Below, in pieces: positions 7,505 to 13,808 of a DNA stretch of 13,808 nucleotides. The stretch's first letter is position 1; the number at the start of each line of letters is the position of its first letter. The stretch is taken from contig JABMMK010000042.1 of the NCBI GenBank assembly GCA_013205605.1, positions 1-13,808 on the forward strand, written 5' to 3'. A program made the translations under genes and the position numbers. Source of the stretch: Cytophagales bacterium (GTDB lineage Bacteria; Bacteroidota; Bacteroidia; Cytophagales; Spirosomataceae). Below the pieces are notes generated by a model. The model saw nothing but the letters and a program-made list of their open reading frames with translations, had not been told where the DNA came from and did no database searches.

Positions 7505-7866
7505 GACATTTCCTCAAATAAGACTTCTGTTTTGAAGTAATGAATGACATGAGCTTTTATTAAGATCTCCTGCTCTTTTAGATTTAAAGGAGGTAAATTT
7601 TGAATTAATTCCCAATGTGGCCACCCTTCGGCATCTTTGCCATCTAAGGAATAAAACCCACTGTAGCTCAAAACTTTGCAGGTTGCGATATGCATTAAGT
7701 CTTGTTTTTGCTCCTTGGTGAAATGGACATGTCCGTGCCCCAATTCTTGAACGCCAATTAAAAATAACACAGATTCAAGATCAGCAGGGCGTTTATTAAA
7801 TTGCGTTTCAAGAAAATCAAGAATTAATTCCCATGCTTCTTTAACTATGGCTGGCTCAAATTCCAT
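7501..7866 (-). CDS. Conserved hypothetical protein (121 aa), Bacteroidota-type
   Basis: I do not recognise a named domain. It is a 121-residue soluble, probably mostly helical protein with no signal or membrane segment. Its centre, LIGVQELGHGHVHFTKEQKQ and then DLMHIATCKVLSYSGFY, is followed by GWPHWELIQNLPPLNLKEQE, and looks like a conserved core I associate with unnamed Bacteroidota proteins. A histidine cluster (H44, H46, H48) with E41, H59 and C63 nearby could bind a metal, but this is only a suggestion from composition. The gene sits 14 bases after the membrane-anchored protein gene and overlaps xth by ATGA, so it is stoichiometrically linked to ExoIII production. A role in DNA repair or nucleotide metabolism is guilt by association only. 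Confidence 0.75.
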   Translation of the reverse strand: MEFEPAIVKEAWELILDFLETQFNKRPADLESVLFLIGVQELGHGHVHFTKEQKQDLMHIATCKVLSYSGFYSLDGKDAEGWPHWELIQNLPPLNLKEQEILIKAHVIHYFKTEVLFEEMS

Positions 7867-7880
7867 AAAATTGATGATTA

Positions 7881-8489
7881 TTAAAGATGTATTTTGAACT
7901 TGGCTGATTCTAGAACTGCTTGATCACCCTTGGAATTATTGCCTATTAAAATAAGCTCTCCTTCAATTTCCTTTTCGGTAACTAACGTTATATTGACCCT
8001 TCCTACGCCATTTTGAACCCCTTCCTTATTCGGTAAGGTAGATTCGAAAAAATTATTTTTATCTGAATAATTCGCTAGATTCTTAATTAAATTTCCAATA
8101 TTTTCGATTTCCCCATCTCCTGGAATAAAATAGGTTCCTGGGCCCTTAAGTTTAAATATTTTTAAATAAATAGATTCTAAATTCTCCTTATTTGTCGCCG
8201 TTATCGTGAGCGTATTTTCTCCCATTTCGGGTTTTAATGTGGCTACAACTTCATTGGTCTGTATGCGGTGATAATTCTCTTGACCAAAAATTATTTTTCC
8301 GGAGAAAAAGCTTTGCTCAGTGGGTTTAACGCTGAATGTATTATCATATGATATTAATACCACGAAAATCCCTAATCCAGTATATAAAAAGTTGATTGGA
8401 TTTTTAATGAACGATAACGCAAATCTGCTTATTGGGTTTCCAATGAGCAAACGTAAAAATTTAGTCTTACCTGAAGTAGAATCTTTCAT
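7881..8489 (-). CDS. Membrane-anchored protein of unknown function (202 aa)
   Basis: This is the first gene of the five-gene minus-strand operon. Residues 1-30 are basic (GKTKFLRLL, NPISRF), followed by one hydrophobic segment of about 31-47 (INFLYTGLGIFVVLI). The remaining 150 residues look like an all-beta periplasmic domain with many short strands, such as NTLTITATNKENLESIYLKI and GRVNITLVTEKEIEGELILI. The tail pattern (GxVxIT, IxGELxxIG, then AxFKI) faintly recalls Bacteroidota beta-sandwich families such as DUF6252, but I cannot confirm it. There is no lipobox cysteine, so it is a signal-anchor protein rather than a lipoprotein. A good Bacteroidota promoter and a 5' leader with a hairpin precede it. 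No catalytic motif is visible. Confidence 0.7.
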   Translation of the reverse strand: MKDSTSGKTKFLRLLIGNPISRFALSFIKNPINFLYTGLGIFVVLISYDNTFSVKPTEQSFFSGKIIFGQENYHRIQTNEVVATLKPEMGENTLTITATNKENLESIYLKIFKLKGPGTYFIPGDGEIENIGNLIKNLANYSDKNNFFESTLPNKEGVQNGVGRVNITLVTEKEIEGELILIGNNSKGDQAVLESAKFKIHL

Positions 8490-8517
8490 TTAAGCTTTTT
8501 CGTTCAATATTTAACCT

Positions 8518-8545
8518 GTAAAAAATGATGATCGATATTTTTTAC
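8518..8545 (-). repeat. Perfect 9-bp inverted repeat at the 5' end of the operon leader
   Basis: GTAAAAAAT (8518-8526) and ATTTTTTAC (8537-8545) are perfect inverted repeats around a 10-base loop that contains ATCGAT. On the minus strand it lies immediately downstream of the predicted -7 box (8557-8550), so the transcript would start with or within this stem. The predicted leader from there to the ATG at 8489 is about 55 bases. It may protect the mRNA 5' end or act as an operator; a terminator is unlikely because no gene ends here. Confidence 0.55.
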
Positions 8546-8549
8546 GGAA

Positions 8550-8580
8550 CAAAAGTACTACAACTAATTTTAAAGGGCAA
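8550..8580 (-). promoter_or_regulatory. Promoter for the five-gene minus-strand operon
   Basis: Reading the minus strand, TTG (8580-8578) is followed after exactly 20 bases by TACTTTTG (8557-8550), a perfect match to the Bacteroidota -7 consensus TAnnTTTG with the expected -33 spacing. Predicted transcription start is about 8546-8544, about 55 bases before the ATG of the membrane-anchored protein gene. This is the best promoter match in the window. Confidence 0.7.
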
Positions 8581-8662
8581 TGATTAGGCCGATTTTAAAG
8601 AATTTATTTATTAAACGGGAGAATTAAATGGAATTTAATAATTAGCTGTGTAATTTTGGAAA

Positions 8663-8693
8663 TTGTTAATCAAATAATTAGTTTATAAATTTA
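8663..8693 (+). promoter_or_regulatory. Promoter for ispH
   Basis: TTG (8663-8665), 20 bases, then TAAATTTA (8686-8693) matches the Bacteroidota -33/-7 pattern with one mismatch in the -7 box. The predicted transcription start is about 8697-8699, directly before an in-frame ATG at 8700 and about 95 bases before the conserved ATG at 8793. The choice of ispH start therefore decides whether the transcript has almost no leader or a leader of about 95 bases. Confidence 0.55.
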
Positions 8694-8792
8694 GGGGTTA
8701 TGGATCCATTAACTAAATCACCAAATAGTGATTTAATAGGTAATTTTAATGGATTGCCGGTTGGACTACCAGTAAGAAGAACGTTAAAAAAA

Positions 8793-10034
8793 ATGAAGTC
8801 ATTTTCAATTCCTGTTTTATTTAAAAGTAATTTGATTGGAAAAATCAAAGAGGCAAGGAGATTTGGGGATAAAATGAAAAAGAATTTTGAGCCCTCTCAC
8901 TTTGATTTTGGTCCAATAGAAATTTTAATTTCCCGCCATTTTGGATTTTGTTATGGGGTGGAAAATGCAGTGGAAACGGCCTATCGAATTGTTGAAGAAA
9001 ATCCTGACAAACGTATATTTTTGCTATCTGAAATGATTCACAATCCTGCAGTTAATGCGGATTTGTTAGATCGAGGAGTGGAATTCATCCAAGACACCTT
9101 GGGTAATCAGCTAGTAGCCTGGGATCAATTGACCTCAGATGATGTGGTCATTGTTCCTGCTTTTGGTACTACGCTTGAAATTCAAGAAATACTGTCCAAT
9201 ATTGGTATTGATATTTATTCATATGATACCACTTGTCCATTTGTAGAAAAGGTTTGGAATCGCGCTAACTCGATTGGGCAAAAAAATTATTCGGTCATTG
9301 TACATGGTAAACCGAGTCACGAAGAGACTAAAGCCACTTTTTCGCATTCTAAATCAGTCACCCCTACGCTGATCATAAAAGATATTAATCAAGCTAGACA
9401 ATTAGCTGATTACATTAAGCTTGAAAAAGCTTCAGCTGAATTTTACAAGGAATTTGAAGGTCAATATTCAGAAGGATTTGATCCGACAAAGGATTTAGTT
9501 CGAATTGGAGTGGTGAATCAAACGACCATGTTGGCCACGGATACACAAGAGATCGTTGATTTTTTAAGGGAAGTCATTGTCGATTTTTATCAATTAACCA
9601 CGGATCAAATCACCTCTCATTTTGCGGATACGCGTGACACACTTTGTTATGCAACAAACGATAATCAAAGTGCGACCTATGGCTTATTAGCTAAAAACGC
9701 GGATTTTGCCATTGTGGCTGGGGGGTATAATTCTTCAAATACAGCTCATTTGGTCGATTTATGTGCAGACAAGCTCCCAACCTATTTTATTAAATCTGCG
9801 GATAAGATTATTTCAGAAAAACAGATTTTCCATTTTGATAATGTCAGAAAAGAGGAAATATTGACGGATGAATTTATCCCCAAAAAAGATAAAGTTCGCA
9901 TGCTTTTAACTTGTGGGGCCTCATGCCCTGATGCGGTAGTTGAAGATATATTAAGGAAAACCGTTTCTCTGTTTCCTTCCGCTAAATCCGTGGATCTTGT
10001 CGTGGATCATTGGGTTCTTGATAAAAATCAATAG
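8793..10034 (+). CDS. ispH: 4-hydroxy-3-methylbut-2-enyl diphosphate reductase
   Basis: IspH (LytB) is the last enzyme of the MEP isoprenoid pathway. It uses a [4Fe-4S] cluster to reduce HMBPP to IPP and DMAPP. From the ATG at 8793 it has 413 residues, the long form also seen in cyanobacteria and plants rather than the 316 of E. coli. The three cluster cysteines are visible: C53 in RHFGFCYGVENA, C148 in YDTTCPFVEKVW, and C285 in DTLCYATNDNQ. Other signatures are EMIHNPAVN, PAFGTT, VHGKPSHEET, VVNQTTMLATDT and GGYNSSNT. The extra length is partly an insertion between KATFSH and VVNQTT. The frame extends upstream to an ATG at 8700, adding 31 residues that include GLPVGLPV. I prefer 8793 because conserved-looking sequence (MKSFSIPVLF) begins there after an A-tract, but 8700 is possible given the promoter position. 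Confidence 0.93.
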   Translation: MKSFSIPVLFKSNLIGKIKEARRFGDKMKKNFEPSHFDFGPIEILISRHFGFCYGVENAVETAYRIVEENPDKRIFLLSEMIHNPAVNADLLDRGVEFIQDTLGNQLVAWDQLTSDDVVIVPAFGTTLEIQEILSNIGIDIYSYDTTCPFVEKVWNRANSIGQKNYSVIVHGKPSHEETKATFSHSKSVTPTLIIKDINQARQLADYIKLEKASAEFYKEFEGQYSEGFDPTKDLVRIGVVNQTTMLATDTQEIVDFLREVIVDFYQLTTDQITSHFADTRDTLCYATNDNQSATYGLLAKNADFAIVAGGYNSSNTAHLVDLCADKLPTYFIKSADKIISEKQIFHFDNVRKEEILTDEFIPKKDKVRMLLTCGASCPDAVVEDILRKTVSLFPSAKSVDLVVDHWVLDKNQ

Positions 10035-10912
10035 CTATTCAATATTTTTTGTACCGCCGGCACATAACCCTCGCCAAATAAGTTGACATGTACCATCAAG
10101 GGGTATAAATTATAAAGAGGAATTCGTTCATGAAATCCTTTTTCTATTGGATACGTTTCATGGTAAGCCTCATAAAAAGTCTTATCAAAACCTCCAAACA
10201 TAGTTGTAAAAGCCAGTTCCGCTTCTCTAAGCCCATAATAGCAGGAGGGATCCACTAATACTACCTGTCCAAGTGTGTTCACCATCACATTTCCAGACCA
10301 CAAATCTCCGTGCATTAATGATGAAGGTTCGTTTGGAATTAGATCAGGCAACTTTTCAAACAATTGACTGAACTTGTTTTCCATTTCAAGGTCAATTTTC
10401 CTATTGTAAACTGCGATTTCAATCTGATTTTTCAATCTGTTTTCAATGAAAAAATTCACCCCATTGACATTCCAGTCATTTTTTTGTTCTGCCGCCCCTA
10501 GGTAATTTGTGTATTCAAGACCGTGACCCAAAGCGGAAGAATTTTGGTGCATTAGGGCCAATTTATGTCCGAAATCTTCCCAATAGGTAGTATTTATTTC
10601 CCCAGTAGGAATGCATTCCATCATTAAATATTCCTTCTCTTCGACGGCCCCTACGCCGATAACCTGAGGTACCTGTATCGTACTTGTTTGATTTAATAAT
10701 TGGAGATTTTTAGCTTCCGCCTCAAATAAACCATGGTGGTCTCCTTGATTCCATTTGATGAAAAATTCACCGGATTTCAATTTAACCCTAACCGCTAAAT
10801 TAAAATTACCTCCATAAAAAAACTGAAATTCTTCAATGGCAACATCCTCCCGCACATGTATTTTGAGGATCCTTTCTATAAACTGATATTGCTCTTGTGA
10901 TTGCTGGGACAT
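10028..10912 (-). CDS. Fructosamine kinase family protein
   Basis: This 294-residue kinase-fold protein belongs to the fructosamine/ketosamine-3-kinase family. These enzymes phosphorylate sugars attached to lysine amines so that the adduct falls off (protein deglycation); bacterial members often act on ribulosamines or erythrulosamines. Visible elements are the glycine-containing GGNFNLA loop, ATP lysine K53 in FFIKWN, E64 in LFEAEAKNL, the catalytic loop LMHGDLWSGNVM with H201, D203 and N208, metal-binding D221 in VLVDPSCYYGLREAELAF, and MFGGF. I start it at the ATG at 10912. The frame continues to a TTG at 10939, but a promoter-like element lies across that stretch, and 294 residues suits the family (about 285-300). 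It converges on ispH and the two coding regions overlap by 7 bases. Confidence 0.92.
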   Translation of the reverse strand: MSQQSQEQYQFIERILKIHVREDVAIEEFQFFYGGNFNLAVRVKLKSGEFFIKWNQGDHHGLFEAEAKNLQLLNQTSTIQVPQVIGVGAVEEKEYLMMECIPTGEINTTYWEDFGHKLALMHQNSSALGHGLEYTNYLGAAEQKNDWNVNGVNFFIENRLKNQIEIAVYNRKIDLEMENKFSQLFEKLPDLIPNEPSSLMHGDLWSGNVMVNTLGQVVLVDPSCYYGLREAELAFTTMFGGFDKTFYEAYHETYPIEKGFHERIPLYNLYPLMVHVNLFGEGYVPAVQKILNSY

Positions 10913-10927
10913 ACATGAATAATTACC

Positions 10928-10958
10928 CAATATTACCAAAAAGCGTTCTTGGAAGCAA
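10928..10958 (-). promoter_or_regulatory. Promoter for the fructosamine kinase gene
   Basis: On the minus strand TTG (10958-10956), 20 bases, then TAATATTG (10935-10928) matches the Bacteroidota -33/-7 pattern with one mismatch in the -7 box. The predicted start of transcription is about 10924, some 12 bases before the ATG at 10912. This placement argues against the upstream TTG (10939) as the translation start. Confidence 0.45.
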
Positions 10959-11023
10959 TTTTATTTTTTCAAAAGGTGAAGAACTTAGGTGTAAAAATCG
11001 TATTTTCAACTTTTTAATGGCAT

Positions 11024-13808
11024 TTGGCACCCCAAGAAAACCCGGTCGTTTCCCAACTAAAATCCTATCATCGCCTCTTTTATAGAAATGAGGTTATAAA
11101 AGGGCTTTTATTCAGTCTTTTGTCCATTGCCTGTCTCGGGTCGATCTTTATTTTAATCGAATATTTTGCTTGGCTATCATCCCCGCTTCGAAGAATATTA
11201 TACTACCTCTTTTTAAGTGCATCGGTTGTTTTACTAGGGAGCAATTGTTTAACGCCTATAATTAAATGGACTAAGAAAATTAGTCCTGATGATTTAGAGT
11301 TTATGGCTAAAAAACTCGGAAAGTTTTTTGACAAGCCCCATCAGGATGAATTGATTAATATACTGCAGCTGCAAAGTGACGTTTTACATAAAGTGAATTC
11401 CCCTTTGCTTGAGGCAGCGATCACACAAAAAGTACGTCAATTATCTAGCTATACATTTGTTGATTTTATTGATCATACAAGTCACCGAAAAATACTTTAC
11501 GGGCTCATTCTTTTACTCGCGCTATTGATATTTTTCGATTACCTTAATCCTCAATATATTCGTAAACCGACCTTAAGGATCGTCAACTATACTTTTCAAT
11601 ATCCCAAAGCTTTGCCATTTCAGTTTTTGATTTTAAACAAAAGCCTAGAGGTGGTCGCAGGGGAGCCTTTCACGATTCAAGTCCAACTCATTGGCAAAAA
11701 TTTACCTGCTGATGTTTATTTCGTTAGCCAAGGAAGCCGCATGAGGATGGATAAAGAAATGGAATCAAATGTATTTAGCTTGGCCCTACCGCCCATCGCG
11801 AATCCTCAAATGTTTCAATTTGAAGCAGCAGAAAATTTTTCTGAGCCACAAACCATTCAGATTATTCACAGACCCGGTATAGAGAAGACCACTATAACCA
11901 TTGAATTTCCTGCCTATATCCATAGACCCACAGAAAAATTAAGCCAATTACTTCCTTTGCAAATTCCGGAAGGCTCTAAGGTTCATTGGGATATTTCAAC
12001 AAATGATGTAAAAAAAGCCAGTATTTTACTAGGCCAAAAACCTCCTAAAATAGATTTTAAGAAAAATATATTGTTTACAAATTATGAATTTTCAACACAG
12101 TTTTTTGAAAATTCAAGCTATCAAATATACTTGTCAAATGATTACTTTGATAGCCAAAAAACATCAGTTTTTCGCATTGATGTCATAAAAGACCAGTATC
12201 CAAAGGTCGAAACCCAAGTCATTGAAGATACTTTATATTATCGATTTTTGATTTTTAAAGGAGTGGCCAATGATGATTACGGGCTTAATCAAGTGGCTTT
12301 GAAATATCAAATCAGAGGGGATAAAGAAGCAAAATGGGAATCACAATTTGTTCGAAATCTAACTATACCAACGGGCAAAAGAGAGGTTGATTTTGGATTT
12401 TTAGTCGGCCTAGATTCTCTAAAATTACGCCCAGGAGCACAATTACGTTATTATTTTGAAGTAAGTGATCATGACGGAATTCATGGACCTAAAAAAACGA
12501 AAACCCAGCAACAAATTTGGGAATTCCCTGAATCAAAGCAATTAGCAAAAAAATCAGACGATCGTTTTTTGGAATTAGAAAAGAATATATCGTCAAGCAT
12601 TCAGAAGGCCCAAGAAATAAAGAAGGAATTGACCGATGCGATGAATCGGCTTAAATTAGGGAAAGACCTAAATAATAAAATGCTTGAAGAGGTTTTAGCG
12701 AAGGAAAAAGAATTGAAAAAAGCCTTAGATGTTTTGAAGGAGCAACAAGAAAAGTGGATGGGTCAGCAATTTAGTTTTCAAAAGCCAACGGATCTTTGGA
12801 TCCAAAAAATGGAGAATTTGCAAAAGCTCATTGACCAAATACAAACGTCCGATTTAAATAAAGGGACGGATGATTTGTTTAAAAACTTGCAAAAAGAATT
12901 ACCGAGTAATTGGCAGAAAAATTTAGAACAAAAACAATCGCTCAATAAAAATAGAGAAAAAGAATTACAAAGATTGGAGCAGTTTTATAAAGACTTGAAA
13001 ATCGATAAAATGATGGAGGAATCTATTCAAGATTTGAATGAATTGAGTCAAAAACAAAGCAAGTTGGCCGAGGAGCCTTCCATCAATCAAGCGGGACAAA
13101 AGGAAATTCATCAAGAATTTAAGGAGCAAGAGAAGGCGATTGATAACCTTGAAAAAGAAATGAATTTGGATTCAAAAGAATTTGATTCATTGGAGGAAGA
13201 GATCGAAAAGTCGATGGATAATGCGGAGGAATTATTGGAGAATAAATCCACCAATAAAGCTAAATCAGCTCAGAAAAAATCAGCCGAAGGGCTTAAAAAA
13301 TTAGCCAAAAAATTGGAGGATAAACGGACGAGCGAGGAGAGTAATGCGCTCGATTTGGAGGTAAACCAATTAAGGCTTTTATTAGATAATTTGTTGCAAA
13401 TTTCTTTTGAACAAGAACGTGTCATGTTGGATTTTCGTCGTTTACGGGAAGGAAGCCCAGCTTTAAAATCGGCCTCACAGAGGCAAAATAAGATCGCTGA
13501 AACCGCTTTTATTTTGGAAGACAGTTTGATTAGTTTAGGTAAAAAAGTAATGCCATTGTCTCAATTGATCACGAGAGAAACGACTGAAATGCACAACCGA
13601 TTGAATGAGGCTGCCAATATGATGAAGGAACGCAAATGGCCTTTAGTGCAGGCTAGGCAACAACAATCAATGGCTTCAATCAATAAACTGGCTGTGATGC
13701 TATCCGATTTATTGCAGCAAATGCAAAACCAGCAAATGCAGATGAAACCTGGTAAAAAAGGGAAGGGGAAACAAAAGCCTCAGGGTTCATGGGCGGCACG
13801 CCAACAAA
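11024..13808 (+). CDS. DUF4175 family membrane/coiled-coil protein, 3' end outside window
   Basis: This is the first 928 codons of a very large Bacteroidota protein of unknown function, recognised as DUF4175-like (members are about 1,100 residues). Order: a basic N-terminus (SYHRLFYRNEVIKG), membrane helices at about 27-48, 57-78 and 157-171, a cytoplasmic stretch between the second and third, then a long beta-rich extracytoplasmic region with a DDYGLNQVAL motif (417-425). From about 505 to 790 there is an E/K/Q-rich coiled coil, then a helical segment and a Q/K/G-rich tail at the window end. The frame is closed upstream by a TAA at 11015. No ATG, GTG or CTG lies before the first membrane helix, only TTG at 11024, so I start there. 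A nearby ATG (11017) is one frame off. Cell-envelope location is inferred from the helices. Confidence 0.82.
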   Translation, partial: MAPQENPVVSQLKSYHRLFYRNEVIKGLLFSLLSIACLGSIFILIEYFAWLSSPLRRILYYLFLSASVVLLGSNCLTPIIKWTKKISPDDLEFMAKKLGKFFDKPHQDELINILQLQSDVLHKVNSPLLEAAITQKVRQLSSYTFVDFIDHTSHRKILYGLILLLALLIFFDYLNPQYIRKPTLRIVNYTFQYPKALPFQFLILNKSLEVVAGEPFTIQVQLIGKNLPADVYFVSQGSRMRMDKEMESNVFSLALPPIANPQMFQFEAAENFSEPQTIQIIHRPGIEKTTITIEFPAYIHRPTEKLSQLLPLQIPEGSKVHWDISTNDVKKASILLGQKPPKIDFKKNILFTNYEFSTQFFENSSYQIYLSNDYFDSQKTSVFRIDVIKDQYPKVETQVIEDTLYYRFLIFKGVANDDYGLNQVALKYQIRGDKEAKWESQFVRNLTIPTGKREVDFGFLVGLDSLKLRPGAQLRYYFEVSDHDGIHGPKKTKTQQQIWEFPESKQLAKKSDDRFLELEKNISSSIQKAQEIKKELTDAMNRLKLGKDLNNKMLEEVLAKEKELKKALDVLKEQQEKWMGQQFSFQKPTDLWIQKMENLQKLIDQIQTSDLNKGTDDLFKNLQKELPSNWQKNLEQKQSLNKNREKELQRLEQFYKDLKIDKMMEESIQDLNELSQKQSKLAEEPSINQAGQKEIHQEFKEQEKAIDNLEKEMNLDSKEFDSLEEEIEKSMDNAEELLENKSTNKAKSAQKKSAEGLKKLAKKLEDKRTSEESNALDLEVNQLRLLLDNLLQISFEQERVMLDFRRLREGSPALKSASQRQNKIAETAFILEDSLISLGKKVMPLSQLITRETTEMHNRLNEAANMMKERKWPLVQARQQQSMASINKLAVMLSDLLQQMQNQQMQMKPGKKGKGKQKPQGSWAARQQ

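Noticed and set aside
5803..8489. Reading the nuclease operon as an anti-phage defence island
   Set aside because: xth and the ferredoxin are housekeeping-type genes, no mobile elements, helicase, sensor or toxin genes are nearby, and base composition does not differ from the neighbours.
10023..10049. A-tract, AATAGCTATT palindrome and T-tract at the ispH/kinase junction as a bidirectional terminator
   Set aside because: The dyad has essentially no loop and a mismatch, and the stem is all AT except one GC pair; suggestive only.
10940..11023. Promoter for the DUF4175 gene
   Set aside because: TATTTTTT (10962-10969) and TATTTTCA (11001-11008) resemble -7 boxes but neither has a TTG at suitable spacing.
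10897..11085. Plus-strand open frame of 62 codons between the kinase and DUF4175 genes
   Set aside because: It overlaps the kinase start and the DUF4175 N-terminus in another frame and its product has no recognisable features; its only relevance is the out-of-frame ATG at 11017.

Overview
The window looks like chromosomal DNA of a Bacteroidota bacterium, most likely from the Cytophagales. It is AT-rich (I estimate under 40% G+C by eye). It has a complex I NuoM with the Bacteroidota-style HTWQPDTYTTSP motif, a long-form IspH and a DUF4175 protein. Shine-Dalgarno sites are absent, and several upstream regions carry Bacteroidota promoters (TTG, about 20 bases, TAnnTTTG). The genus assignment is inference; nothing here is a definitive taxonomic marker. 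I see no tRNA, rRNA, CRISPR array, insertion sequence or integrase.

Layout. Positions 1-4178 (minus strand) hold the end of a complex I operon, nuoK-nuoL-nuoM-nuoN, with nuoN cut by the window edge. The gene upstream of nuoK is not nuoJ but a DEDDh exonuclease (4251-5060). The exonuclease is divergent from a YjjG-type HAD nucleotidase (5113-5802, plus). Positions 5803-8489 (minus) form a tight five-gene run. In transcription order it encodes a membrane-anchored protein of unknown function, a 121-residue conserved protein, exodeoxyribonuclease III (xth), a small [2Fe-2S] ferredoxin, and a RecB-like PD-(D/E)XK nuclease ending in a sliding-clamp-type motif. A 210-base divergent intergenic region with a promoter on each strand separates this run from ispH (8793-10034, plus). 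ispH converges on, and overlaps by 7 bases, a fructosamine kinase family gene (10028-10912, minus). From 11024 to the window end runs a very long DUF4175 membrane/coiled-coil gene, incomplete at its 3' end.

How the genes fit together. NuoK, NuoL, NuoM and NuoN are the proton-pumping membrane subunits of NADH:quinone oxidoreductase. The exonuclease, HAD nucleotidase, ExoIII and PD-(D/E)XK nuclease all act on nucleic acids or nucleotides, so 4.2-7.9 kb is a small genome-maintenance and nucleotide-housekeeping neighbourhood. IspH makes isoprenoid precursors, needed among other things for quinones. The kinase is a protein-deglycation enzyme.

No clearly new defence or mobile system is visible. 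The best lead is the five-gene repair-like operon: a candidate clamp-tethered nuclease without cysteines, co-transcribed with ExoIII, a ferredoxin and two uncharacterised proteins, under a promoter whose transcript would begin with a 9-bp hairpin. Secondary leads are two genes that appear to be transcribed from at or next to their own start codon, a split nuo cluster, and a non-ATG start (or one-base frameshift) on the DUF4175 gene.
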